Assembly (NCBI GenBank): GCA_031835245.1
Contig: JAVKOQ010000405.1
Coordinates: 1-42,842, forward strand
Source: Balamuthia mandrillaris
Lineage: Eukaryota > Discosea > Longamoebia > Balamuthiidae
DNA length: 42,842 nt
Direction: 5' to 3'
Each line of letters starts with the position of its first letter. The stretch's first letter is position 1. The position numbers and the translations under genes were made by a program. The notes under the pieces were generated by a model that made no database searches, was not told where the DNA came from, and saw only the letters and a program-made list of their open reading frames with translations. Below are positions 1 to 8,645 of this stretch, piece after piece.

Positions 1-1698
1 GAGCCCTCTTTCACTCGGTCATGCAGCCAGTTGGATACCAGCCCTCCTTCCTTCCGTTTCACCGTGACGCTGATGCTATAGTCCGATACCGTTTTTGGGG
101 CGGAGGCAATCGTCCACGTTCTTACGACCGTTTTCGTTTCGTTCGTCCTCTCCCCTTCATGTTGGCTAAGGTCCAACTCGAAAGTGGCGTATTGGCCTGC
201 CTTTTGGTTTGTGGTAAGAGCGATGCCTCCGTTGAAGGTGAACGTCAAGGTATCCAACGTCTCTTGAGCGACAGCGATGCAATTCAGCCTGTACCCTTCC
301 TTCATCCCTGTCACTGGATTGACGCCCTCTTCCATCCGCAACTCTGGCAGGAAGGGAGAGTTCTCCATAAACCTCCAACGAAAAGGAACTGCTTCACGCG
401 TCAATCGCACCGCCTTCACTTCTACGCGAACCATCCGCTGTGCTCCGGGCAAACTGTTCTTGTCCTCCATCAACACTTTGGCCTCTCCTTTCACTTGCAG
501 CACATCCCCACTCTCAAAGTCCAAGAAGAGCAGGCCGCACTTGGGGTTTTTCCAAAGGTTGCCCAGAGTGTTGAAGAAGAAGTTGCCAACGTAGTCCGGA
601 AAGAGGAGAAAAGTATGTCCTTCCTGCTCCAAAATTTGAACGAAACCTGGCTTGCCTCCTCTGTGGGAGACGTCAACACCATGAGAGGGACGGGTTGGGT
701 CTTCGAACAAGGAGGACGCAATGAAGAAGGTGTCCGCGTTGGCGATGATGGCTCGTTGTTCGTTGTTGAGGCGGTCTCCCAGATAAACTTCACATTCTTG
801 TCCGATGGCGGCAAGCGCTTCCTCTGAGAATTCTATTTGGCGAGCTTGGATGTACTATGGGGTAAAAAGGGAGCGGTGAGGTTAAAACGGAAACCAAAGT
901 GCGGGGAAGGTATGAGGAGAAAGATGGGTGAGACAGAGAAGAAGAAGAAGAGGAAGAAGGAGAAGAACAAGAAGAACAAGAACAAGAACAAGAGGAAACA
1001 CAGCAATAACAAGAAGAATGAGAACACGTGGAGAAACAAAACAAAAATAAAAAGAAGAAGAGTAGCTCAGTTGAAACGTACTTTCGGACAATTGCCAAAG
1101 CTAAGATCGACTTCAAATAAAAAGCTGCCATTGCCTTCTTCGTCCAAGTGGACCTCTTTCACCCTGCCGTTTGCTCTGTTCCTTCTTCGCGTGTGAAACT
1201 GGATGCCAAGCAATCCCAACGGTGCTCCTTGCTTCAAGTTTTGCCTCAAAGGATCTTTCCACAACAGAAATGATGCAGAAGAAGAAGAAGAAGAAGAAGA
1301 AGAAGAAGAAGAAGAAGAAGAAGAAGAAAAGAGCAGTGTGGTGTCGGTAGGAGAAGAGATGAAGCCTGGTCTGCCAAACACGAGAGAGGCCCATGGCCAG
1401 CCTTCCTCGTCTAAGCTGCCGACCGCCATGAAGGGCTGCTCGTTGAAGAACTGTCGATGCTGCATGGGCATAAACGAGCGCAATATCCTGCTCCCCAGCT
1501 ATATATTTTTTTTTAAAAAAAGCATTAAAATAACGTTTCGTGATATGTAACGAAAATGAAAGGAGAGAGAAAGCAACAAAAAAAAAAACGAACCTCTTGG
1601 TTGACGGGGACCAAAGCAGGGTCCACCAGCCGCATGACCTCCTTCTCGCCTTCGTTCCATACATCCCTGTCCCCAGGCGCCACAAGACCGGTGGCCAT
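1..1698 (-). CDS. PNPOx-like / ferredoxin-reductase-like fusion flavoprotein (partial, 3' end off window)
   Basis: The exons on the minus strand are 1698-1594, 1498-1082 and 854-1, all phase 0, and the gene runs off the left edge. The start chosen is the ATG at 1698 (MATGLVAPGDRDVWNEG) in a good CCATGG context. The N-terminal half is a pyridoxamine-5'-phosphate-oxidase-like split barrel: FNEQPFMAVGSLDEEGWPWA, FGRPGF, the family hallmark FGNCPKYIQAR across the second splice junction, then SHRGGKPGFV and YVGNFFFNTLGN. After about residue 390 a ferredoxin-reductase-type FAD-binding barrel begins (GQYATFEL, RTWTIAS, ITV-like strands, GGLVSNWLHD). Bacterial and fungal proteins with this architecture are predicted electron-transfer oxidoreductases; the substrate cannot be told here. 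A pure serine tract encoded by a GAA-type repeat (about 1275-1328) is inserted within the PNPOx domain. Family assignment is solid and function is inferred. Confidence 0.85.
1275..1328 (-). repeat. Triplet repeat coding polySer
   Basis: On the plus strand this is an almost pure GAA repeat. Read on the minus strand in the frame of the flavoprotein it gives about 17 serines between the LLF and ASFLLW segments, so it is a translated microsatellite and not an intron. Confidence 0.85.
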
Positions 1699-1948
1699 GG
1701 CTCTGTTTTTTTTTTTTATTATTATTTTAAAAAAATAATTTTTATTGTAATTTTTGAATAATTTATTTTGTTTGGGGAAATTGGGACATTTAATGTCTAT
1801 TAGGATGACGCCATTCCGGAGAATGAAATATGCCCCCATTGGCTCGCTTTTTCTCCGATTCCGTTGACACCTATTAGGTTGGAGCTCATCTGCGCGCGTC
1901 TGTTCAATTTTTATCAACAAAAATAAACAAATACAATAAATAAACTCT
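1699..1948. other. Intergenic region, AT-rich
   Basis: This stretch lies between the start of the flavoprotein gene and the stop of the SAM-domain gene, both on the minus strand. It contains T/A runs (1706-1760) and no convincing coding sequence. It must hold the promoter of the flavoprotein gene and the 3' end of its upstream neighbour. Confidence 0.5.
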
Positions 1949-3533
1949 TTACAGAGCTTTGGCAGCGTTCCAGATGCGGTTCCTCACTCCCAGAACCAAG
2001 CCCAGGTCCTTGAGATCATCCAAAGAGAGGTGCTTCACGTCCTGCAAGGTCCGGATGCAGTTCTCCTTGAAGACCTGCACGACCTGCTGGAGCAAGTCGG
2101 AGGGAACGATGGCATGCAAGAAAGAGCATACAGCTTCCTCTTCTCCTTCTTGTTGACGAGGTTGCTGATGTCCTTCCTGCTTCACTCCTTGCTGGATTTT
2201 CTCTTTCATCCGTTCTTCTTGAGTTGCGTCTTTCGCTTCTTCTTGTTGTTGTTGGCTAAACCGGAATAATTCCTCTTCTTCTTCTTCTTTTGCCTCTGGT
2301 AGTTCTTTCTCTTTGGGGTGCTCCGTTTCCTCTTTGACTTCAGCATGCTGTTGTTGGCTAAAGCGGAACAGCTCCTCTTCCTCTGATTCATTATCCTCTC
2401 TCTGCTGCTCGCTTCCGCTTGGTTTGTGCTCCTCTTTCACTTTTTCTTCTTTCGCTTTCTTCTGCGGCAGCCCTTCTTCAACAGCCTCTTTAGCATCTTC
2501 ATCCCGCTCTCCTTCCTCTTTCTGTTGTCCTTCTGTAGTCTTTGCAGAGAAGCAAAAGTTTAGCAAAAAGAAAGAAGAAAAGGAAGAACGCAGAAGAAGA
2601 CAAACTGTTTTTTGTAGTTTTGCTTTTCGGGGGCTGACTGACGTTCGCGACGAAAAAGAAGATGCTCTTTTGTTTCTGCCCTTCTTTTTGGTGTTGCTGG
2701 TCGCTTTTCTTTGTCGTTTCTCCTCTGCTTTGGCTATCTTTTGCAGAAGAGGCCCATCCAAACCGAAGACAAGAAGTTCGGCCAGGTCCTGTGTCTTCTC
2801 CAACTTGTGGGTGTCAATGGAGGAAAGGAACATCAGCTCGTGCAGGTTGTGGACTTGAGAGAGGACATGAACGAGACTGGCAGTCATGATGGCGTCCTTC
2901 AACTGCCTTATCCTTTGGATATGGTCCATCGTTTCGTCCGTCTGTATTTCATATTCCTGCAGAAGAGTAAGAACAAAGGACAAAAAGCAAGAAAAGAGAA
3001 CTTAGGAGAAGAAGAAGACGACGCAGAAGAGCACGATAAAAGAGAAAGAAATCAAAACGACAAAAGCGAGAATGACGAGGATAGCAAACCCGTTCAAAGG
3101 CTGCCAGCAAGGGCTTATCAATGGCAAACATGCCCACAAGGTGCAGCACAAAGTCATCCTTGCCATCCCGCCGCAACCGGTCGGCCAGCCGCTTGACATG
3201 ACCAGAGTCGCTCCGCCTCGCGCTCAAGTTCTCGAGGAGGTGCAGCTCTGTGGTGTACTTCAGGATAACGTCCGCGCTGGGCATGATGGCCAGCGTGAAG
3301 CGACGAACAGCCTCCGCAAAGACCACGCTCTCAAGCTCGCGAAGGACTTGCTCCTCTGCTTCTTTCTCTTCATCCGCCTCATTGCGGTTACGATCGTTGG
3401 GTTGTGCGGAGAGATACTTTTGCTTCACGTTGTTGCGTTTGATTAGCAAGAGCTGCTTGCGAGCGGCGGGGCAGAAGGAGGACAGAACCTCATGGATAGG
3501 TCGTGCCGTCCTCCTCTGTCCAACTGCTTCCAT
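1949..3533 (-). CDS. SAM-like domain protein with acidic/Glu-Lys-rich middle region
   Basis: The exons are 3533-3090 and 2956-1949, joined in phase 0 (donor GTTTGC, acceptor CTGCAG). A further 66-base segment, 2605-2540, has good GT and AG ends and a multiple-of-three length with no stop, so it is either a third intron or retained; its removal takes out a hydrophobic, Phe/Leu-rich stretch, which favours splicing. The N-terminal part is helical (HEVLSSFCPAARKQLL, then LHLLENLSARRSDSGHVKRL) and unrecognised. The middle is highly charged with a repeated ELFRFSQQQ element (two copies). The last 60 residues (LLQQVVQVFKENCIRTLQDV, LSLDDLKDLGL, GVRNRIWNA) look like a SAM domain, a protein-protein interaction fold. 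No catalytic motif is visible and the role is unknown. Confidence 0.7.
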
Positions 3534-3739
3534 TCCTTTGTATCTACTGTCTTGTTCTTCGCGTTATCTTTTTCCACAATAAAAATGGCGGGAAATATAG
3601 CCGTTATAACGCAACGGAAACAAAGTCGGAATGATGGGCAAGCGGAAGCTCTCCGCGCGCCTGTGCCATGCCCTGATGTTCGATTCTTCGTGGAAGCAGA
3701 TGAGTCCTATCTGTTTTTCCCCATAGTAGAATATAATAT

Positions 3740-3761
3740 CCTAGGGTGTTTAGACCCTAGG
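3740..3761. repeat. Perfect 8-bp inverted repeat (CCTAGGGT...ACCCTAGG)
   Basis: The arms are 3740-3747 and 3754-3761 around a 6-base loop. It could form a small hairpin or be a dimeric protein site. No function is known; it lies about 240 bases upstream of the 5S rRNA gene. Confidence 0.6.
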
Positions 3762-3932
3762 GGGTTTGGTTATCTCTGTCTCGGTGGCGAACACCATAAT
3801 GCAAAGAAGTCGAGTTTAAGTGAATACTTTTGTCGGTATGTTGAGCAGCCCGTACGATCGAAAATCAGCGAACAATCGAATGTCGAATCAGTCATCTGAA
3901 AGGACAGGTGCAAGAAGGGCACAGGGCAAGAA

Positions 3933-3942
3933 CTGTCGACAG
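3933..3942. promoter_or_regulatory. TGTCGAC-type palindrome upstream of 5S rRNA
   Basis: CTGTCGACAG is a perfect 10-bp palindrome ending 58 bases before the mature 5S start. It matches the motif that recurs upstream of several protein genes in this window. A regulatory role is inferred from position and recurrence only. Confidence 0.4.
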
Positions 3943-4000
3943 CCCAACGGTGAATGAGAAGTGGGATAGGGCCATTACACAAGAACTGGTGTGCTCGGTC

Positions 4001-4119
4001 GGATACGGCCATACTGCGGAGAAAGCACCGCTTCCCGTCCGATCAGCGAAGTTAAGCTCCGCCAGGCGATGTTAGTACTGGGGTGGGTGACCACCCGGGA
4101 ATCCATCGTGCTGTATCCT
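4001..4119 (+). rRNA. 5S ribosomal RNA
   Basis: The gene is a 119-base eukaryotic 5S rRNA, beginning GGATACGGCCATACTGCGGA and ending CTGTATCCT. The terminal stem pairs GGATACGGC with GCTGTATCC, allowing one mismatch. Conserved elements are visible in order: the loop A/helix II sequence CATACTG, the AAAGCACCGCTTCCCGTCCG block, the internal A-box region GAAGTTAAGC, and the C-box region TTAGTACTGGGGTGGGTGAC. The latter two are the TFIIIA-dependent internal promoter parts of RNA polymerase III 5S genes. The sequence is very close to what I remember of Acanthamoeba 5S, which is the main taxonomic clue in the window. Only one copy is present here, lying singly between protein genes and not in a tandem array. 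Confidence 0.97.
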
Positions 4120-4133
4120 CCCTTTTTTTTTCT
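4120..4133 (+). terminator. RNA polymerase III T-run terminator
   Basis: A run of nine T residues follows directly after the 5S 3' end. A T-run on the sense strand is the standard RNA polymerase III termination signal. Confidence 0.9.
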
Positions 4134-4508
4134 GTTGCTATCTTTACCCTTTTCTTCGCTCCTCGCTGTTCCCTCATGTCGACAATCATATTTTGTGTCG
4201 ACGGATGCATGCATACACGGAGGGCATGCGTCGAACCCGCGGACGTCGGACGGGAGGCACCAGTTTTGTTTTTGGTAAGTAACCAACGGTAACAACAGGC
4301 CACAACGACGGAGAGAGAAGAGCGCGCCCAGAGAGAAGAGAGGAGAGAGCACAGCCACCACCACACCGCCACAGCCAAGGAGAGGAGAAAAGACAGAGGA
4401 GAAGAGAAGAGAGACCTTTCTCCCGCTCCGCTCGCCGCACCACGGACGGTGTAACGTCTCTTTGCGCAGCTATTGATAAAACAATCATCTCAACAAAACA
4501 AAAAAAAA
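4134..4508 (+). other. Spacer and probable 5' leader of the helicase-associated-domain gene
   Basis: The stretch begins with two TGTCGAC motif copies (4175-4183 and 4196-4202). A strong donor-like GTAAGTAAC at 4275 and an acceptor-like TTTGCGCAG ending at 4469 could bound a 195-base leader intron. That segment is purine-rich, unlike other introns here, so the intron is weakly supported. No other gene is seen. Confidence 0.35.
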
Positions 4509-5972
4509 ATGAGTTCCCCTTCCTCTTCTTCTGCTTCTCCACCCTCCACCCTGCTTCCTCCGTCTCCAATGGATGCCACCACCCCAGCTTCCTCCTCCTC
4601 CTCCTCCTCGCTTACTTCCACCTCCCCTGCAGTTCTCAGCCGCGGCTTGGCCCTCCCTTCGCCCCCTCCCTCCTCTGATGCATCCTTAGACTCTGCTACC
4701 GCCCTCCATCTTGACGCTCACACTGCCACTACTTCTCCTCTTATTGCATCTGCTGCCACCACTCCCAGAAAATTGATCTCCAAGCAGGAGGCCCTCAAGA
4801 ACCAGTGGGAGGAGAGGTACAGGGAGCTCAAGGCCTTCAAGGAGGAGCACGGCCACACCAACATCCCCCAACGCTCCACCGAGTTTCGCAGCCTGGGCAT
4901 CTGGCTCAAGACGCAGCGCAGCAAGAAGCGGGCCGGCCGCCTGGACGTGGAGAAGCAGCAGAAGCTGGACGAGCTGGGCATCAGCTGGGGCATCTCCAGG
5001 GAGAGCAGCATGCAGTCGGAGGAGATTTGGGAGGCCAAGTTCGAGGCCCTGAAGCTCTACAAAAAGAAGTTTGGGCATTGCAACGTGCCTTCCACTCCCG
5101 CTTCTGAAGGTTCACCTTTATTTTTTTCTATCGCTTTCTCTTTTTCTTTTTTTCTTTGTTCTTTTCTCTTTTTTCCTTCTCTTATTTTCTTATATTGAAT
5201 TCTTCCATGCTGAATACCCTGCCCAACAGGAAACGAATACGAGACGTTGGGCGTCTGGCTGAAGCATCAACGCAGCAACAAGCGAAAGGGCAAGTTGCGC
5301 AAGGAACGCAAGCGCAAGCTCAAAAAGCTGGGCGTCATTTGGGAGCCCAAGAAACAAATGGAGAAGATCAAGCGTATGAAGATGAAACAAAGCAAACGAC
5401 TCAAGACCGATGCAACACAACTGCACGAAGGAGTTGGCGGCGAAATGGAAGGAGTAGGAGAGAGCAGCATGGCCACAACTTCCACATCGACTACTTCTGT
5501 TTTTGGAGGCGAGAGCAGCTCTTCGTCCACTTCTTCAGTGGACTCAAGTTTAGTAGGAGACATGGGATTAGCCTCAGACGTACTACAAAGGTTCAAGTAC
5601 TCCACTAAAACTAACCCTTACCTGACTGGCGGCGCTTCAACAACAACTAACATCATCGACAGCAACAACAGTCACAAAAGGAAGAAATCGGGAGGAGGTG
5701 AAGAAGACGAAGAAGAAGAAAGCAACAGCGAAGAAGATGAAGAGGAAGAAGAAGAGTTGATGGCAAATATGACAGCAGATTACAACAAGTTAGTAAGAGA
5801 GGTAATAACTCTCAGGCAAGGCCTCAAGCAGATTCCTGCGCTGAAAGCGGAGCTGCAATCGCTGAGACAGCTGCACGAGCATGAGGTGGCGGAGATGAAT
5901 AAAGAGGTGGAAAGGTTGAAGCAGCAGGTCAAGGTCATGATAGAGGCACATACCTCTTCTTTGCAGATATAG
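4509..5972 (+). CDS. Protein with tandem helicase-associated (HA) domains and C-terminal coiled coil
   Basis: The exons are 4509-5109 and 5230-5972 (phase 1, donor GGTTCACC, acceptor CCAACAG), giving 447 residues. The first 95 residues are Ser/Pro/Thr-rich. Two HA repeats follow. The first (about 96-165) has WEERYRELKAFKEEHGHTNI, FRSLGIWLKTQRSKKRAGRL and LDELGISW. The second spans the intron with WEAKFEALKLYKKKFGHCNV, YETLGVWLKHQRSNKRKGKL and LKKLGVIW. HA domains usually follow helicase cores in bacteria and some large DNA viruses and are thought to bind nucleic acid; here there is no helicase, as in several protist proteins. The C-terminus has an acidic Glu/Asp run and a leucine-rich coiled coil (about 390-440). 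A DNA-binding or dimerising nuclear role is inference. The start has AAAAAATGAG context after an in-frame stop. Confidence 0.85.
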
Positions 5973-6169
5973 ACTGTTATTTCAGTTTTTAGTTTTAATA
6001 TAGATTGTAACGAAGATTTATACAGGTTTTAGTTTTAAGCTTTTCTTTCTACCTATTGGCGCTTCTTAAACGAAGGGGTAGACTTGCGACCTTCCTCGTG
6101 TGCGCTGATAGGAAGGTAATAGATGGTAACGTTGGCAAGGCGGTTGCTCCCCGAGAAAGATCTCTTGTA

Positions 6170-7723
6170 TCATCCGCTTTGCACGCAAGAGGCTGCCCTC
6201 AAACTCCTGCTCAGCTTCAGGTGCTCACGCAGCTTGCGTCGTGTTTGTTTGTCGGTCGGACAAGGCGGCTGTGCCTCCATACACATCCAACGCAACAACT
6301 TCCACCGCCCAAACCGGGCCGCCGTGTGGCTTGTCTCACAGCCCCACATACAGGGCGGCTGCGCCTCCTCCCGCATCCAACGCAACATGGCCCTCCTGTT
6401 TTTTGGAGCCTTCACAGCAGCTTCAGTCGTTGCGATGCCCCAACGAAATGGCGGGTTCACCTCCATGCGAAGGAACTTGAGCATCTCCAGATGTCCCTTG
6501 CTGGCCGCTCTCTCGCAAACGCTCCCGAAACGGTCACTGTTGTGTAGGGCCTCTGCTCCTCGCTCTTGCACCAACCAACGCATCACATCGACGTGCCCGC
6601 CTTCTGCCACCCCACCCACTGCGCTGTCCTCCCAGGGACATCCCACAGCAAATAGCCATTGCAGGACCTGAAGCTGCCCTCCTGCGGCAGCCCGCGCTGA
6701 GACCACCCTGTCCAACTTGCCCCCACGGGCCACCAGCCATTGCAAAGCCTCCAGGTGGCCCCCACCGGCTGCTGCGGCGCAGGCTTGCCTCTCTCCGTCG
6801 AAGACAAGGCCAAGCTTGTCCTGCAACCACTACAAAATGTCCACCCTGCCTCCTTCTGCTGCCGCGTTGAAGAGCAGAAGCGTTTTTGCCGTGCTGGCGG
6901 GCTGGTGGCCAAGCTCCTCCACAACCCATTGCAGCAAGTGAAAGTGACCCCCTTCCGCAGCAGAACATAATACGCACTCGAAGAAGCGTGGCACATCCAA
7001 GTGCTCGGTGAACAGCTCCTGCTGGTTTTTGGTGCTGTCTTCTCCGTCGCCTGGGGCATGGGCATGAACAGCGGCAGCCTTCCTTGCTTCAAGCCCGTGC
7101 TTCATCCACTTCAACGTCTCCAACTGTCCGCCACGAGCTGCGGCTGCCACGCAAGAGGAGCAGAACACATCCTTGAGCACACCGCCTTTCAGTGGAGTGC
7201 TGGCCATCCATTGAAGAATGTGAGTGTGGCCGGCAAAAGCCGCAGTGTCAAGCACTTGGAACTCGAAGCTGCCTATTTGCCAGCTTTCCAAGTGTTGGTG
7301 GAGCCACTGGAGGACTTGCAAGTGCCCCGCTTTTGCTGCCTCTTCGGTCAAGCGCTGTGCCTTTCCAAGCTGGTACCAAGGCAGGCCATGGGCCAGAGCT
7401 TGCAGCGCGTGCACACGCCCTGTGGCTGCCGCCACCAGGAAGAGCTTCTTTCGAGGAACGGCCAACAACCCGCACCCCGTTGCCCACTCCCAGAGCGTGT
7501 CCGCTTCGTTGTTGTTTGGCGCAAGGGCAAGGATGGTTCTTGCTCCGAGGCGGTTCCTTCTGTCCGGCGGGATGCACTCCCGCCAGCGACGGCAAACTTG
7601 GGAGAGCAGCCCAGCCAGGCCCTCTGGCAGCAGCTCGGTGAGTATGAAGCTGAGGAGCTCCTCGGGGAGCTCGTCCACAACCGCAGCGTCGTTCTCGCTC
7701 ATTTGCTTCCTCGGTTCTTCCAC
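6170..7723 (-). pseudogene. F-box / ankyrin-like repeat protein interrupted by one in-frame TAG
   Basis: One uninterrupted frame of 518 codons on the minus strand is broken only by TAG at 6832-6830. The N-terminus has an F-box (DELPEELLSFILTELLPEG, VCRRWREC). It is followed by about a dozen 25-35-residue ankyrin-like repeats of the amoeba/giant-virus type (AAKAGHLQVLQWLH, AARGGQLETLKWM, AAGGGHLEALQWL, AEGGHVDVMRWL). The paralogue at 26523-28028 reads DVLQWL where this copy has DIL, stop, WL, so a CAG glutamine codon has become TAG. The 217 downstream codons keep the frame and the repeat pattern, so the change looks recent, or the stop is read through. Other genes here end in TAG, so TAG is a normal stop codon. 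An intact protein would be a substrate adaptor of an SCF-type ubiquitin ligase. Confidence 0.8.
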
Positions 7724-7843
7724 TTGGGCAGTTTTTTAATACAGTGCATTTTCTCCGAACGCAACGAATGAAGTCTTCCAGAAGGTTGTTTGCAACCTTC
7801 TTACCATCTTGTTCTTCTTCGCCATACGTCAGTTTTTCAGCTA

Positions 7844-7966
7844 CCGAGTTTGGCCAGCTCACTGCACTCACCCATTGCGACCTCTCCGACAACCATTTGA
7901 AACGGACACCTTCTGGGTTATCGGAGAGGTTGCAGTGAGTGAGGGCGGTGAGCTGGCCAAACTCGG
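7844..7966. pseudogene. Inverted duplicate of a leucine-rich-repeat gene fragment
   Basis: The arms 7844-7889 and 7921-7966 are 46 bases long and nearly complementary, with a 31-base loop. Read outward-in, both arms encode the same LRR fragment: TEFGQLTALTHCDLSDN on the plus strand and SEFGQLTALTHCNLSDN on the minus strand. The sequence matches the LxxLxxLxLxxN LRR pattern. There is no start codon context or extended LRR frame, so this is a fragment of an LRR gene duplicated head-to-head, not a gene. It could form a long hairpin if transcribed. Confidence 0.7.
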
Positions 7967-8386
7967 AGGGCAATTGCGTCAAGCCAGCTGCCGTGGTGGG
8001 GGTTGGAGAGCGCGGTTGCAGGTGGTGGCATGAGCAAAGGGTTTTCGCGATCCCCTTTGAAACACTAGCCGGTGGTAGTGCCTCCCTCCCTTTTCGTTGT
8101 CCCGCTGATCATACAAAAAAAAAAGTAGTGAGTTCGTGAAAAAGAGCTCTTTGTGAGCAGATTTTTTTTGATTCATCAAGAAAAAAGGGAGGTGAGTTTT
8201 GCAGCCCCGCCAGCGTGTACAAAAAATAAAGAAAGCCCCAACCCGCGGCTCCCACCTAGGCGTCCCCCTTTTTGCTGGTTTTCGTCCTTGTGTGGCCCTC
8301 CGGAGGCTAGTGTGTGTAGTGTTTCCCCTTTTTTGAAGGAAAAGAAAGAAAGGAAAAAGAAAATCGAGGGAGAGGGAGCAGGGAGA

Positions 8387-8462
8387 CGAGCAAGGACAGG
8401 AGCGAAGAGAAGAGCAAGGACAGGGGAGAGGTGAGGAGCAAGGACAGGAGCGAGGAGAAGAG
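8387..8462. repeat. Short imperfect tandem repeat, three units
   Basis: Three imperfect copies of a unit beginning GAGCAAGGACAGG, each about 22-28 bases long, lie in the putative 5' flank of the armadillo gene. No function is known. Confidence 0.6.
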
Positions 8463-8562
8463 ACAAAAGAGACGTCATCCCTTGTGCTGTAATCAAGGTC
8501 AAGTTCTTCAGGCCAGCAGGGGGGCAAAAACGAAAGAAAGAGAAGAAAAGAACCAAAAAATA

Positions 8563-8598
8563 ATGGGTAATGGATCGCTGCCTGCTGCTGTGGCTCTA

Positions 8599-8645
<47 letters not shown>

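Larger units (their letters stand above)
3534..4000. other. Spacer between the SAM-domain gene and 5S rRNA
   Basis: No convincing gene is present. The region holds the promoter side of the minus-strand SAM-domain gene and the 5' flank of the 5S gene, including the palindromes at 3740-3761 and 3933-3942 listed separately. Confidence 0.5.
7724..8562. other. Divergent intergenic region between the F-box/ankyrin pseudogene and the armadillo gene
   Basis: The region contains the inverted LRR remnant (7844-7966), a purine-rich triplicated element (about 8387-8462) and T/A runs. Long open frames on both strands here are low-complexity and do not resemble a protein. It must contain the promoters of both flanking genes. 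Confidence 0.5.

Noticed and set aside
21-827. 268-codon plus-strand frame
   Set aside because: It lies antisense to the third exon of the flavoprotein gene, whose minus-strand frame carries clear family motifs.
7248-7982. Minus-strand 244-codon frame containing an LRR piece
   Set aside because: Only the first 20 codons are LRR-like (the inverted remnant). The rest is a shadow of the F-box/ankyrin frame.
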